Assembly: GCF_900104615.1 (NCBI RefSeq)
Contig: NZ_LT629939.1
Location: 1,909,441-1,973,440 of the forward strand
Direction of reading: 5' to 3'
DNA: 64,000 nucleotides
DNA from: Merdimmobilis hominis
GTDB lineage: Bacteria; Bacillota; Clostridia; Oscillospirales; Ruminococcaceae
Shown here: piece after piece, positions 26,304 through 34,551 of the stretch
How positions within the stretch are numbered: the stretch's first letter is position 1
Layout of the letters: every line of letters starts with the position of its first letter
Notes under the pieces: model-generated
Seen by the model: only the letters and a program-made list of their open reading frames with translations
Databases searched by the model: none
Told to the model about the DNA's origin: nothing
Position numbers and translations under genes: made by a program

Positions 26304-26336
26304 AAACCCGCCTCCTCTCCAGGGCGGGTTTTTTCA
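26304..26336 (+). terminator. Terminator of secreted protein 3
   Basis: AAACCCGCC / GGGCGGGTTT stem with TTTTTTCATA tail. Confidence 0.88.
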
Positions 26337-26362
26337 TATCTTGCGGCCTGCTGTTACCAATT

Positions 26363-26422
26363 TGTAATATCTCTGTAAAATTTTGCTTGGGGGTTCCCTT
26401 TCTGTAAAAGATCGGGTATAAT
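26363..26422 (+). promoter_or_regulatory. Promoter and WalR-like box of secreted protein 4
   Basis: TGTAAT-N5-TGTAAA at 26363-26379, a perfect consensus match, here on the plus strand. TATAAT at 26417-26422 with only a poor -35 (TTCCCT) 17 bases before it, so likely activator-dependent. Confidence 0.65.
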
Positions 26423-26461
26423 AAAGGTAATCTGATCCAGCAATTTTAGGAGGAGTTAACC

Positions 26462-27667
26462 ATGAAAAAGCTATTGGCGGCTCTTATGGCTGCGGCTCTG
26501 GCCATGGGAATGGCGCTGCCTGCCTTTGCAGAAGAAAACGCTATCATTGATGAAGTGGATATGAATAACAACGATGATGCTTACTACTATCTGCCCGGTA
26601 AAACTTATAAATTTAACTTGGAATCCGGCGGCTATGAATTGGATTCTGAGTTCTACGAATATTTTCGTACATCCCTCAAGATTTTGGAGGGTAAGCAATA
26701 TATTGAAAAATGTGACATCGAAAAACAGCGAGATGGCACGTATGATTTAGTATTTAAAGCCAAAAAAGGGCTGTCTTATACAGAACCAAAATTGATTAAA
26801 ATTCAGATCAATGCTAAGGAAAAACGCAATAGCGACAACCGGGGTGAAGAACTCGCAGAAGGGGAGACCTACTTAGAGTTTGAAGTCGGCTATAATGACA
26901 CGGCTTATGTCTCTGATGAGGTCTATTATGTGAACCCGGAAGAGCCTATCATTGAATTTGGCAGCAATTTGGATAAATGCACTCTGATTTTTGATTATAA
27001 ATCAGAGTATACTGTCCGTCTGGATGAAAAGCTTTCCTTCAACATCCTCTCTTCCACTGAACCAGTCGAATGGGTGGAGGAAGAATACGGCGATGATGCG
27101 GATTTGACCTACATCTCCTTTTACGCCAAACCCACCTTTGAAGACGCCAAGGGTAAATTCCGGATTTACGCCCCTGGTGCCAAATACGCCTATGAGATCA
27201 CTAGCAAAGGCTTGGTAGAGCTAGATACCACCAAAGTCAAAGAGAATTACCTGGAATTCACCACCAAACAGTTGACTTCCTATGTTGCTTCGGACAAAAA
27301 ACTGGATAGTTCGGTTTCACCCAGCGGTAGTTCCAGCAGCAAAGCATCTTCTACCTCCAGCAGCAGTACACCAGCTTCAAGCGGTTCCAGCAGCATAGCG
27401 TCCTCTAGTTCTTCTGCAGGGACACCTAGCCCTGCCCCTTCGGGGAAGCCCAACCCCAACACCGGGGTCGGTGCCTTGTATAGACAGATTCACCAGTGTA
27501 TGCAGATGTGTGTAGAGAACTGTGAGAGTTGTCCCATGTGGGGAATCGATTGCCCTGTAGAGGGTTCCTACGGTAGGCAAGCTCGTCTGCGTGCAGGAAA
27601 CGGCGTGGCCCCCGCCTTTGCGGGAGCAGGTTGCCGGGTGGAATCCCGTCACTGCGGATGCAGATAG
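26462..27667 (+). CDS. Secreted NPNTG protein with replaced, Cys-rich tail (cluster copy 4)
   Basis: 401 residues as translated. Signal peptide MKKLLAALMAAALAMGMALPAFA. Keeps the family module (KFRIYAPGAKYAYEITSKGL ... TKQLTSYVASDKKL), a Ser-rich stalk, and NPNTGVGAL at about 332-340. From there the expected membrane helix is missing. Instead about 60 residues with eight Cys follow (CMQMCVENCESCP ... HCGCR) that resemble nothing in the sister proteins. The DNA beneath is a chain of short hairpins ending in a terminator, so the tail is probably a translated piece of a structured RNA and not a selected peptide. Codon use is more AT-rich than copies 1 and 5. Site TAGGAGGAGTTAACC before ATG 26462. 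Confidence 0.75.
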   Translation: MKKLLAALMAAALAMGMALPAFAEENAIIDEVDMNNNDDAYYYLPGKTYKFNLESGGYELDSEFYEYFRTSLKILEGKQYIEKCDIEKQRDGTYDLVFKAKKGLSYTEPKLIKIQINAKEKRNSDNRGEELAEGETYLEFEVGYNDTAYVSDEVYYVNPEEPIIEFGSNLDKCTLIFDYKSEYTVRLDEKLSFNILSSTEPVEWVEEEYGDDADLTYISFYAKPTFEDAKGKFRIYAPGAKYAYEITSKGLVELDTTKVKENYLEFTTKQLTSYVASDKKLDSSVSPSGSSSSKASSTSSSSTPASSGSSSIASSSSSAGTPSPAPSGKPNPNTGVGALYRQIHQCMQMCVENCESCPMWGIDCPVEGSYGRQARLRAGNGVAPAFAGAGCRVESRHCGCR

Positions 27668-27727
27668 GCGCTTCGCAAACTTTGATTTTAAACCGCCTCG
27701 GCCTTCGGGCACGGGGCGGTTTTCCTG
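27476..27727 (+). ncRNA. Candidate structured non-coding RNA overlapping the 3' end of copy 4
   Basis: Eight consecutive perfect short stems: AACT/AGTT (27518-27530), CCCA/TGGG (27533-27542), CCCT/AGGG (27553-27564), CCTA/TAGG (27567-27577), CTGC/GCAG (27587-27596), CCCGC/GCGGG (27611-27624), CGGG/CCCG (27635-27648) and CTGC/GCAG (27652-27663). A possible long-range pair is GGCAA (27576-27580) with TTGCC (27631-27635). An intrinsic terminator ends the stretch on this strand. No promoter is clear, so it may be released from the copy 4 message. It could belong to a known clostridial class such as the raiA-motif RNA, but I cannot verify this. Confidence 0.5.
27689..27727 (+). terminator. Terminator of copy 4 / candidate RNA
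   Basis: AACCGCCTCG-GCCTTCGGGC-ACGGGGCGGTT followed by TTCCTGTTG. Confidence 0.8.
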
Positions 27728-27816
27728 TTGAATATGGCGTTTCTTTGATGGGATAAGAGAAAATAGAGGAATCTGTTTCCTGATAGATTTCATTATTATT
27801 ACATTTTGTTACTATA

Positions 27817-27870
27817 ATTACAAAATGGCAACAAAAACCTGTTGCAATCCTCCTGGCATGCCCCTATAAT
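27817..27870 (+). promoter_or_regulatory. Promoter and weaker WalR-like box of secreted protein 5
   Basis: TTGCAA-N17-TATAAT (27842-27870). The minus-strand reading of 27817-27833 is TGTTGC-N5-TGTAAT, one mismatch in one half, nearer to the -35 than in the other copies. Further TTAC elements lie at 27800-27814. Confidence 0.6.
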
Positions 27871-27916
27871 AGAACTCGAGCAAGACGCTCACCAAAAAAC
27901 AGGAGGTATTTACACT

Positions 27917-29056
27917 ATGAAAAAAGCAATGGCGTTGCTGCTTGCAATGGTTACTGCAATGAGCTTTGCAACCACTGCTATGGCAGACACAGCTTCGACT
28001 GCTTCGGATAATGACAAAGAGATCATTGGCATTGTTCTGGAAAAGGATGAGGATGGCATCGCATTGGAAAGCGGCACCCTTCTCACCCCCGGCAAAGAGT
28101 ACAAATTCCCCATCTATGTCAAAGAAGAAGGGAATAAAACCTCTCCCTTGACGGAAGATGACCTGAAGTCCTACAACCTTCGCTTGGAGCATGAGGAAGG
28201 CAAATCCAGCCTCGACTCCTTCAAAGTTGTCAAAGAGGGCGACAAAAACTACCTGGAAGTCAAGGTAAAAGCTGGCTGGCCCACCAAACAGACCGAAGTT
28301 TCCTACCGGATGAAATTGGTTGGCAGACGCGCTGGTATGGAGTCTGTAGAAGCCCTGGACATCAACTTTCTCACCGGCTATGAGTTCGCTTCCGATTCTA
28401 TGGTAAGCAGCTTGGGCGAAGATGACTACATCACCGCAGATCCTAATGCCCCTGTGTTCACCAAAGAGCAGCTGGAGCGGATTGCCAGCGTCAACAACTA
28501 CAAAAAGGTGACCTTTGCCAACGGCAGCTGGACCTTCCAGACCAGCATCAACGACATGGATTCCATCAACATGCTCAACAATGAGAATGCCATCAAAGAA
28601 ATCATCTCCGCTTACCCGGACAACGATTTCAAATTCATCACCTTCCCCGCTGGCACCAAATTCCCTGGGAAAGGCACCTTGACCGTGGACGTCTCCGATC
28701 TGGAGGCTGGTTTCAAAGGCAACTACTATGTGTACCGTTACCTGAATGGCAAGCTGACAAAACTGGATGCTTCCTTTGTGGAAGAGGATGAGACCCTGGT
28801 TCTTGAAACCAACACCCTGGGCCGCTTCGTGATCACCGACAAGGAGATCAAAGACGGTTCCACCGTAGTAGAGGGCATGGAGCCCAGCAGCTCTGAGACC
28901 TCTTCTAACTCCTCTAGCAGCGAGAATGGTTCCAACAACTCCGGAAACAGCGGCAAGCCCAACCCCGAGACTGGTGTGGGCGCAAGTGCTGCTATCGCCA
29001 CCGCTGTCATCGCCATCTCTGGCGCGGCTCTGGCTTTGAGCAAAAAATCCAGATAA
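27917..29056 (+). CDS. Secreted cell-wall-anchored protein, NPETG sorting signal (cluster copy 5)
   Basis: 379 residues. Signal peptide MKKAMALLLAMVTAMSFATTAMA. The body differs most from its sisters but keeps the order: N-terminal strand-rich part, module with YYVYRYLNGKLTKLDASFVEE ... TNTLGRFVITDKEI, Ser/Asn/Gly stalk, NPETG. It ends with an intact membrane helix (ASAAIATAVIAISGAALAL) and the basic end SKKSR. With copy 1 it is one of two with a full class-B-like sortase signal (NPxTG). Start ATG at 27917 behind CAGGAGGTATTTACACT. Confidence 0.82.
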   Translation: MKKAMALLLAMVTAMSFATTAMADTASTASDNDKEIIGIVLEKDEDGIALESGTLLTPGKEYKFPIYVKEEGNKTSPLTEDDLKSYNLRLEHEEGKSSLDSFKVVKEGDKNYLEVKVKAGWPTKQTEVSYRMKLVGRRAGMESVEALDINFLTGYEFASDSMVSSLGEDDYITADPNAPVFTKEQLERIASVNNYKKVTFANGSWTFQTSINDMDSINMLNNENAIKEIISAYPDNDFKFITFPAGTKFPGKGTLTVDVSDLEAGFKGNYYVYRYLNGKLTKLDASFVEEDETLVLETNTLGRFVITDKEIKDGSTVVEGMEPSSSETSSNSSSSENGSNNSGNSGKPNPETGVGASAAIATAVIAISGAALALSKKSR

Positions 29057-29099
29057 GGATAACACCCAATCCATTGGCTTGAGCGTCAAAAAATGAAAC

Positions 29100-29141
29100 G
29101 CGCGGCAGTTCCGGTTGGAACTGCCGCGCATCTTTTTTTGA
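29100..29141 (+). terminator. Terminator of secreted protein 5
   Basis: GCGCGGCAGTTCC-GGTT-GGAACTGCCGCGC followed by ATCTTTTTTTG. Confidence 0.95.
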
Positions 29142-29236
29142 CAATGAAAGAGAACTTTGGCTGAGGGGGAGAGAAGGCTAAGCCCTCTACACAAGGAGGA
29201 AGGAGAGAAGAGGGGCACTGCAAGACCGGTGCTGCC

Positions 29237-30313
29237 TTATTCCTCCAGTCCGTAGACGTCCCGGTAGACCGCAGCCTTGAGCAGGCCGAAATCCATCTCC
29301 TCCAAGGGATCGGGGTAGGTCATCAGCATCAAGGGCATAAAGGGAAATTGAGGCTGCAAAGACGGTTGCAAGTAGGGCTGGGTACAGAGGTGGAACCCAT
29401 GCCGTTGGTAAAAGCCGATCCGGCGGCGGGCCATCTCCCCATTTTCCGGAGGTTCCACCTCCAGGACAATGGGCTGCCCCTCTCCGGCGGCGACCGCATC
29501 GAGGAATTTCCCCCCTAAACCGCTGCCTCTCTGGGCCCCATCCACTGCCAGATGTTCCACAAAGGTGTAGCCATCCAACCGCCAGATGGCCATAAAGGCG
29601 ATGATCTGGCCGGAGCTATCCCGGTGGAGCAGCAGATGGTAACAATCCTTATTCAGGAGAGCCTTTTGGCCGGCATAATCCCGGCGCTCGGAAGCGGGGA
29701 AGGAAGCGTCCATCAGCCCCCAGACCCGTTCAAAATCTTCCGGGGAGATGGGGTTCTGGGTGGAGTGGATCTCAAAGGGGAAGGGGGGATCGGGGAAGAA
29801 TGCGCCGGCATAATGGACGGTTCCGGCTGCATTTTTTAGCCCGTCTTCCCGCAGGGACAAGGCCATAAAATTGGCATCCTCCACCGGGAAGGGGCAGAGA
29901 ATCCCAAATCGGGAAGCGGGAACGAACCCAAACCGGGGGTAATAGGCAGCGTGCCCCAGCACCACAATCCCGTCAAACCCCTCTAGGGCGGCCTGGGAGA
30001 TGGCTTGCTGAATGAGCTTGGATCCAATACCCTTTCCTTGGTAAGAGGGCAGCACAGCCACTGGGGCCAGAGCTAAGGCTTTGCAGGGACTGTCGCCGAT
30101 GGTGAGGCGGGTGAGCATACAGTGACCCACGATCTGCGCCCCATCCAAGGCAACAAGGGCAAGGCTTGGAAGGTAGGCGGGATCTTGCCGCAGGCGTTCC
30201 ACCAAGTTGTGTTCATCCCCATCGCTGTGCTGTGCCTGTTCAAAGGCGGCATAGACCACCTGGCGGATGGCTTTAAAGTCCTGGGGGGATTCGGGCCGGA
30301 TGAGAAGATTCAT
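29237..30313 (-). CDS. Tandem double-GNAT N-acetyltransferase
   Basis: 358 residues made of two GNAT folds. Residues 1-160 resemble YhbS-type acetyltransferases, with the acetyl-CoA loop VAVLPSYQGKGIGSKLIQQA near 90-108 and the typical AYYPRFGFVPAS. Residues about 190-330 form a second GNAT, with VEHLAVDGAQRGSGLGGKFLD and FYQRHGFH. GNATs transfer acetyl from acetyl-CoA to amines; the substrate is unknown. Start ATG at 30313 behind CCAGGAGGAATCTCATT. It lies 70 bases downstream of the LysR gene on the same strand. Fusion of two unlike GNAT domains is known but not common. Confidence 0.85.
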   Translation of the reverse strand: MNLLIRPESPQDFKAIRQVVYAAFEQAQHSDGDEHNLVERLRQDPAYLPSLALVALDGAQIVGHCMLTRLTIGDSPCKALALAPVAVLPSYQGKGIGSKLIQQAISQAALEGFDGIVVLGHAAYYPRFGFVPASRFGILCPFPVEDANFMALSLREDGLKNAAGTVHYAGAFFPDPPFPFEIHSTQNPISPEDFERVWGLMDASFPASERRDYAGQKALLNKDCYHLLLHRDSSGQIIAFMAIWRLDGYTFVEHLAVDGAQRGSGLGGKFLDAVAAGEGQPIVLEVEPPENGEMARRRIGFYQRHGFHLCTQPYLQPSLQPQFPFMPLMLMTYPDPLEEMDFGLLKAAVYRDVYGLEE

Positions 30314-30383
30314 AATGAGATTCCTCCTGGTAAAGTTGATTTCGCAGCTTTGCAGGCCTCTTAGGGTTCATTCCTGCATGGGG

Positions 30384-31283
30384 CTACAGCAGCGATTTGT
30401 TTTCTAGCACCAATTGGGAGAAAAAGCGCATGGGTTTGGTGAGGTACGCATATTTTTTGTGGATCAGGTACAACTCCTGAAAGAGGGGGTCTGCCAGAGA
30501 GGCATAACAGATGCCAGAGGAGCCATAGGTGTCATCTTGGGGGCAGAACCCGATTGCAACGCCGGAATTTGCCAAGTTGAGGATGGAGAAGGCATTTGGG
30601 GCTTCAGCTGCCACTTTGGGGACAAAGTGATGCTGCTGGAAATACCGGTCCAGCCGCATCCGCAGGACAGTTGTATTGCCTGGCAGAATGAAAAATTCTT
30701 CTTCCAGCCGCTGGATGGGGATAGAGGGGAGCTCCCCAGGGGCGCTGCTTTCAAAGGTGGAGAGAGGGTTGCTTTTGGGGATGGCCAACAGGATTTCTTC
30801 TTGTTTGAGCATGGCATATTCCAGTGAAGGCTGCTGATCCGCAATGGGAAGTATACAAAAATCCAGCCTTCCTTCCCGCATCATGCCAAGGATTTCCAGG
30901 GATGAGCCCTCGAGGACATTCACCGTGCACTCTGGGTAATGGCTATACAGCTGGGGGAGGATTTTGCTCAGAAAGTGCAGGGATCTCCCACCCATCAAGC
31001 CTACGCTGAACAAAGCGCGCTCGTTGGCGCAGATGTCTTCGATTTCTCGATACATTTTGTTGTTGATTGCCACTATCTTCCGCACCCCTTTTAGGTAAAC
31101 TTCCCCCGCCGGGGTCAGTGACAACGTCTTGTCCCGGTAGAAGAGAGGGGTTCCCACACTGGATTCCAGCTTCCGCAGGTAGCTGCTCAATGTGGGCTGA
31201 GAGAGATAGAGCCGCTTTGCAGCTTTTGAAATGCTTTTCTCCTCGGCAATGGCAATAAAATAATGAGCTGTCTTCATATCCAT
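30384..31283 (-). CDS. LysR-family transcriptional regulator
   Basis: 299 residues. N-terminal winged helix-turn-helix with the LysR signature AEEKSISKAAKRLYLSQPTL (about 13-32) and SSVGTPLFYRDK. Co-inducer domain from about 90, with FSVGLMGGRSLHF and LDFCILPI. Start ATG at 31283, with AAAGGA 13 bases before it; ATG 31277 is an alternative. LysR proteins usually regulate a neighbouring gene. Here the gene downstream on the same strand is the GNAT, and upstream lies a 300-base gap before the sortase unit. The inducer cannot be guessed. Confidence 0.9.
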   Translation of the reverse strand: MDMKTAHYFIAIAEEKSISKAAKRLYLSQPTLSSYLRKLESSVGTPLFYRDKTLSLTPAGEVYLKGVRKIVAINNKMYREIEDICANERALFSVGLMGGRSLHFLSKILPQLYSHYPECTVNVLEGSSLEILGMMREGRLDFCILPIADQQPSLEYAMLKQEEILLAIPKSNPLSTFESSAPGELPSIPIQRLEEEFFILPGNTTVLRMRLDRYFQQHHFVPKVAAEAPNAFSILNLANSGVAIGFCPQDDTYGSSGICYASLADPLFQELYLIHKKYAYLTKPMRFFSQLVLENKSLL

Positions 31284-31535
31284 AGAAAAAAATCATTCCT
31301 TTCTGCAAATCGTCTGGAAGAGGGAATCTCCCAGTGGCTGCCTGCTTGTAAAGCGGTCTTCTTTTTCCTATTATAATTTTTCCAGAGGGGAAAATCAAAT
31401 TTTATTAATGGCCATTGGCAGGGGCCACGCTGGCAGAGGTGATTGGCCCCTGAAGGCGTGGGGAAAAAGCCGAAGATTGCGGAGGAGGCCCCCCTCATCT
31501 ATCTTCCCCTGGATATGCAGATAAAAAGCCGAAGC

Positions 31536-31578
31536 ATAAAAAGAGGGCCCCCTCCAACGGGAGGGGGCCCTCTTTTTA
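31536..31578 (-). terminator. Terminator of the pyk-sortase operon
   Basis: AAAAAGAGGGCCCCCTCC-AACG-GGAGGGGGCCCTCTTTTT, effective on either strand. The remaining 31284-31535 interval shows no gene. Confidence 0.95.
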
Positions 31579-31584
31579 TGCTGT

Positions 31585-32427
31585 TTAGTTGAAGTTGGGA
31601 GCCTTGGGGTTGGGGTTCTTGGTCACGTTGACGGTGTCCTTGATCTCTTCGCCAGCTCTCAACAGACGGGCCTGCACCACAAAGCGCTGATTGGTGTTGC
31701 TGGGGCCACCGAATTTGTAAGTACAGGTGGAAAGGGTCAGAATCTTGTCGCCGGTGTTGACATCTACATCGTAGTTCAGCTCGCTTCTCAGCCGGGCCTC
31801 TTTGATGATGTTGTCAAAGGTGGCAGTGTCGGGGTTTTCCAGATGGTACTGGAAGCCGGTGTCGGTGTAGAAGACCGCATACACCTGGAAGACCATGTCA
31901 TCCTCGGGGGTGGAGAAGTAGATGTAGGGGTTCTTGGAAGCCCAATCCACATCCAGGTAGTGCATCAGCTGGGCAAATTTTAGGCCGTTGGCTTTGTCTT
32001 CCATGTTGTGGCCGTAGATGATGGTGTTCTTGGTCAGGTCGTTGCGGGTGCCGAAGGTGTTGCCGCCGTCTGCATAATAGCAGCCATACCAGTTGTATTT
32101 CTGGGTGATGTCGCGGCGCTCATAGTACACATTGTCGCCCACCTTTTGCAGGACTTCCGCATCGATGGTGGTGTTGGGGATGGTCAGCCAGCCAACAACA
32201 TCGCTGTTTTGGGCCTGGGCAGCAGCGATTTTATCCAGGGTTTCTTTCTCTGGCTCGCTGGGGTCGCCGGGGTCCTGGGAAGGCTCTTCCACCATAGAGG
32301 AACTCTCCGAAGAAGAGCTCTCGGAAGGCTCACCGCGGTCTTTACAACCTGCAAAGGAGAAGACCATGACTGCTGCCAACAAGGCGCAGGCGAGGGATTT
32401 CAGCTTCAAAGTAGGTTTTTTGTCCAT
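31585..32427 (-). CDS. Class B sortase with lipoprotein-like leader
   Basis: 280 residues. Sortase transpeptidase catalytic set: His140 in IIYGHNMED, Cys235 in LTLSTCTY, Arg248 in NQRFVVQAR. The arrangement and length fit class B. The first 28 residues form an n-region with Lys, a hydrophobic core and SFAG-Cys28, which resembles a lipobox (Phe at -3 is unusual). An acidic Ser/Pro linker follows (29-62). Sortases are normally held by an uncleaved helix, so lipid anchoring would be odd. Start ATG at 32427 behind AAAGGAGCATTTCA, 12 bases after pyruvate kinase, hence one operon. Class B enzymes use NP-type motifs, so the NPNTG/NPETG proteins at 22081-29056 are plausible substrates. Confidence 0.85.
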   Translation of the reverse strand: MDKKPTLKLKSLACALLAAVMVFSFAGCKDRGEPSESSSSESSSMVEEPSQDPGDPSEPEKETLDKIAAAQAQNSDVVGWLTIPNTTIDAEVLQKVGDNVYYERRDITQKYNWYGCYYADGGNTFGTRNDLTKNTIIYGHNMEDKANGLKFAQLMHYLDVDWASKNPYIYFSTPEDDMVFQVYAVFYTDTGFQYHLENPDTATFDNIIKEARLRSELNYDVDVNTGDKILTLSTCTYKFGGPSNTNQRFVVQARLLRAGEEIKDTVNVTKNPNPKAPNFN

Positions 32428-32439
32428 TGAAATGCTCCT

Positions 32440-34209
32440 TTATCCTATTGTTTTTTCCCCTGTGGGGGTAACATTGCTGACAATATTGCGTCCGGCATCG
32501 ATGCATACCGCGGTTCCGCTGCGCAAAATGGAAGTCGCACCAACCGCGCCAACGATGACGGGAATATCCAGGGTCAGCCCAACAATGGCTGCATGGGAGT
32601 TGATGCCGCCGGTCTCGGTGATGATGCCGGAGGCCTTTTTGAGGAGGTCTAAAATGTTGTTGGAGGTCTGTGGAATTACCAATATATCATTTTGTTTGAA
32701 ATTATTCAAGGCCTCCTGCTCATTTCGCGCTACGCACAAGGTGCCGACCTGGGAGAGCTTGTTGATACCGGTGCCGGAGACCAGCACATCCCCCACCACG
32801 TGGACTTTGAGAAGGTTGGTCGTTCCGGAGATGCCGATGGGCACGCCAGCGGTGATGATCACCAAGTCGCCGTTGCTGATGAGACCCTCCTCCTTGGAAC
32901 GCTCCACCGCGTGGGCGAACAGGTCGTCAGTGTTGTCTTTAAAATCCACCAGCACCGGCACAACGCCCCAAGACATGCTCAGGTGATAATAGGTGCTTTT
33001 GCAGGGGGTGCACCCGATGATGGGGATTTTTGGACGGAACCGGCTGCTCATCCGGGCGGTGTGGCCCGACTGGGTGACGGTGATGATGGCCGACGCCCCC
33101 AGGTCATATGCGGTGGTACAGGTGGCATGGCTGATGGCATTGGTCACATCCCCGGAGCTGTATTTATCCCGCTCGCTGTAGAAGATGCCCCGGTAGTCGA
33201 TCTCTCGTTCGGTCCGCTCTGCGATGACCGCCATAGTCTTGACCGCTTCCACCGGGTATTTGCCAGAGGCAGTCTCCCCAGAAAGCATGATACAGCTGGT
33301 GCCATCGTAGATGGCGTTGGCCACATCGGTGGCTTCCGCCCGGGTGGGGCGGGGATTCTTGATCATAGAATCCAGCATTTGGGTGGCGGTGATCACCGGT
33401 TTCCCGGCGAGATAAGCCTTTTTGGTCAGCTTCTTTTGCAGGATGGGGATTTCCTCCATGGGGATCTCCACCCCCAGATCGCCCCGGGCGATCATCAGGC
33501 TATCCGACACTTTGAGGATGCTGTCGATGTTTTCAATCCCCTCGGCGTTTTCGATCTTGGCACAGATCTTCATGGTGCTGCATCCGGCTTTGTCCAGGAT
33601 GTTCCGGATTTCCATCACATCCTTGGCGCTGCGCACAAAGGATGCGGCCAGGAAATCAAACCCCTGCTCCACCCCGAAGAGGATGTCCTCCCGGTCCCGG
33701 TCGCTGACGTAGGGGAGGGAAAGCCGCACGCCGGGGACATTGACCCCCTTGTGGTTGGATACCTCCCCGCCATTGATGACGGTGCAGAGGATGTCAGACC
33801 CTTTGACCTCAGACACTTTCAGTTCAATCAAACCGTCATCCAACAGGATACGGGTGCCGGGGGAAACGTCTTTATAAAGCTCCTTATGGGTGATGGCAGC
33901 GCGATGGGCGTCACCCAAAATCTCTTCGGCACAGAGGACAAACTGGGAACCAGGGACCAAGGTGGCTTTGCCGTCTTTAAAATCCCGCAGGCGGATTTCC
34001 GGCCCTTTGGTATCCAGCATAGTGCCCACCGGGAGGCGGAGTTCTTCCCGGCATTTGCAGACCATCTGGTAGCGGGCCAGATGCTCCTCATGGGTGCCGT
34101 GGGAAAAATTGAACCGAGCCACATCCATTCCGGCCAGCATCAATTCTTTGATCTTCTCTTCCGAATCGGTGGCGGGCCCCAAAGTACACACTATTTTTGT
34201 TTTACGCAT
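32440..34209 (-). CDS. pyk: Pyruvate kinase with C-terminal PEP-utiliser-like domain
   Basis: 589 residues; converts phosphoenolpyruvate and ADP to pyruvate and ATP in glycolysis. It starts MRKTKIVCTLGPATDS. The catalytic core shows MDVARFNFSHG, the Lys/Glu motif ICAKIENAEG, MIARGDLGVEIP and KPVITATQMLDSM. Residues beyond about 480 add the swivelling His-domain-like extension (GTLCVARNEQEA, GGINSHAAIVG) common in Firmicutes. Start ATG at 34209 behind TTTGGAGAGTGAATCT; a TTG five codons earlier is inside that site. The sortase follows 12 bases later. Confidence 0.96.
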   Translation of the reverse strand: MRKTKIVCTLGPATDSEEKIKELMLAGMDVARFNFSHGTHEEHLARYQMVCKCREELRLPVGTMLDTKGPEIRLRDFKDGKATLVPGSQFVLCAEEILGDAHRAAITHKELYKDVSPGTRILLDDGLIELKVSEVKGSDILCTVINGGEVSNHKGVNVPGVRLSLPYVSDRDREDILFGVEQGFDFLAASFVRSAKDVMEIRNILDKAGCSTMKICAKIENAEGIENIDSILKVSDSLMIARGDLGVEIPMEEIPILQKKLTKKAYLAGKPVITATQMLDSMIKNPRPTRAEATDVANAIYDGTSCIMLSGETASGKYPVEAVKTMAVIAERTEREIDYRGIFYSERDKYSSGDVTNAISHATCTTAYDLGASAIITVTQSGHTARMSSRFRPKIPIIGCTPCKSTYYHLSMSWGVVPVLVDFKDNTDDLFAHAVERSKEEGLISNGDLVIITAGVPIGISGTTNLLKVHVVGDVLVSGTGINKLSQVGTLCVARNEQEALNNFKQNDILVIPQTSNNILDLLKKASGIITETGGINSHAAIVGLTLDIPVIVGAVGATSILRSGTAVCIDAGRNIVSNVTPTGEKTIG

Positions 34210-34280
34210 AGATTCACTCTCCAAATTTAGGTTGCCCGTCTGAGCAGACCGCCAGTAAAAAGGCGATACAAACCATAATA

Positions 34281-34309
34281 ACTATAGCGCACCAGGCTGT
34301 AAAAATCAA
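34281..34309 (-). promoter_or_regulatory. Promoter of pyk
   Basis: TTGATT-N17-TATAGT on the minus strand, about 70 bases before the start codon. The rest of 34310-34495 shows no gene. Confidence 0.7.
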
Positions 34310-34495
34310 TGCCTCCCGCCATTTTCGATGAGAAAAACTGTGAAAAACTGGTGGGACTTGGGCATTTTTTGAAAAAAGGGTGTCGCCCATAGTATGGACA
34401 GGAATTCATTCTAAAAGTGGTGGATTTGTAAAATTTTGTTGCAGCCCCTGCGCAAAATACCTTGGAAAACAGTGGAAGGGGAAAACGGAAATGCT

Positions 34496-34528
34496 ACAAA
34501 GAAAAAGGGCGGCCGAAGCCGTCCTTTC
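34496..34528 (-). terminator. Terminator of the DUF4430 lipoprotein gene
   Basis: GGACGGC-TTCG-GCCGCCC stem followed by TTTTTCTTTG on the minus strand. Confidence 0.85.
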
Positions 34529-34551
34529 TGTATAGGGAAAATCCATTTCCA

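Noticed and set aside
27476..27670. Diversity-generating retroelement variable region, group II intron end, or cobalamin riboswitch/tRNA-like fold at the end of copy 4
   Set aside because: No reverse transcriptase or template repeat, no intron boundary sequences, and only a fragmentary resemblance to riboswitch or T-arm consensus (CGGGTGGAATCCCG).
32692..34230. 512-codon open frame opposite pyruvate kinase; similar ones opposite ygiQ (45769-47658) and thrS (59941-61569)
   Set aside because: The opposite strand in each case encodes an unmistakable conserved enzyme; the antisense frames have no motifs and no sites.
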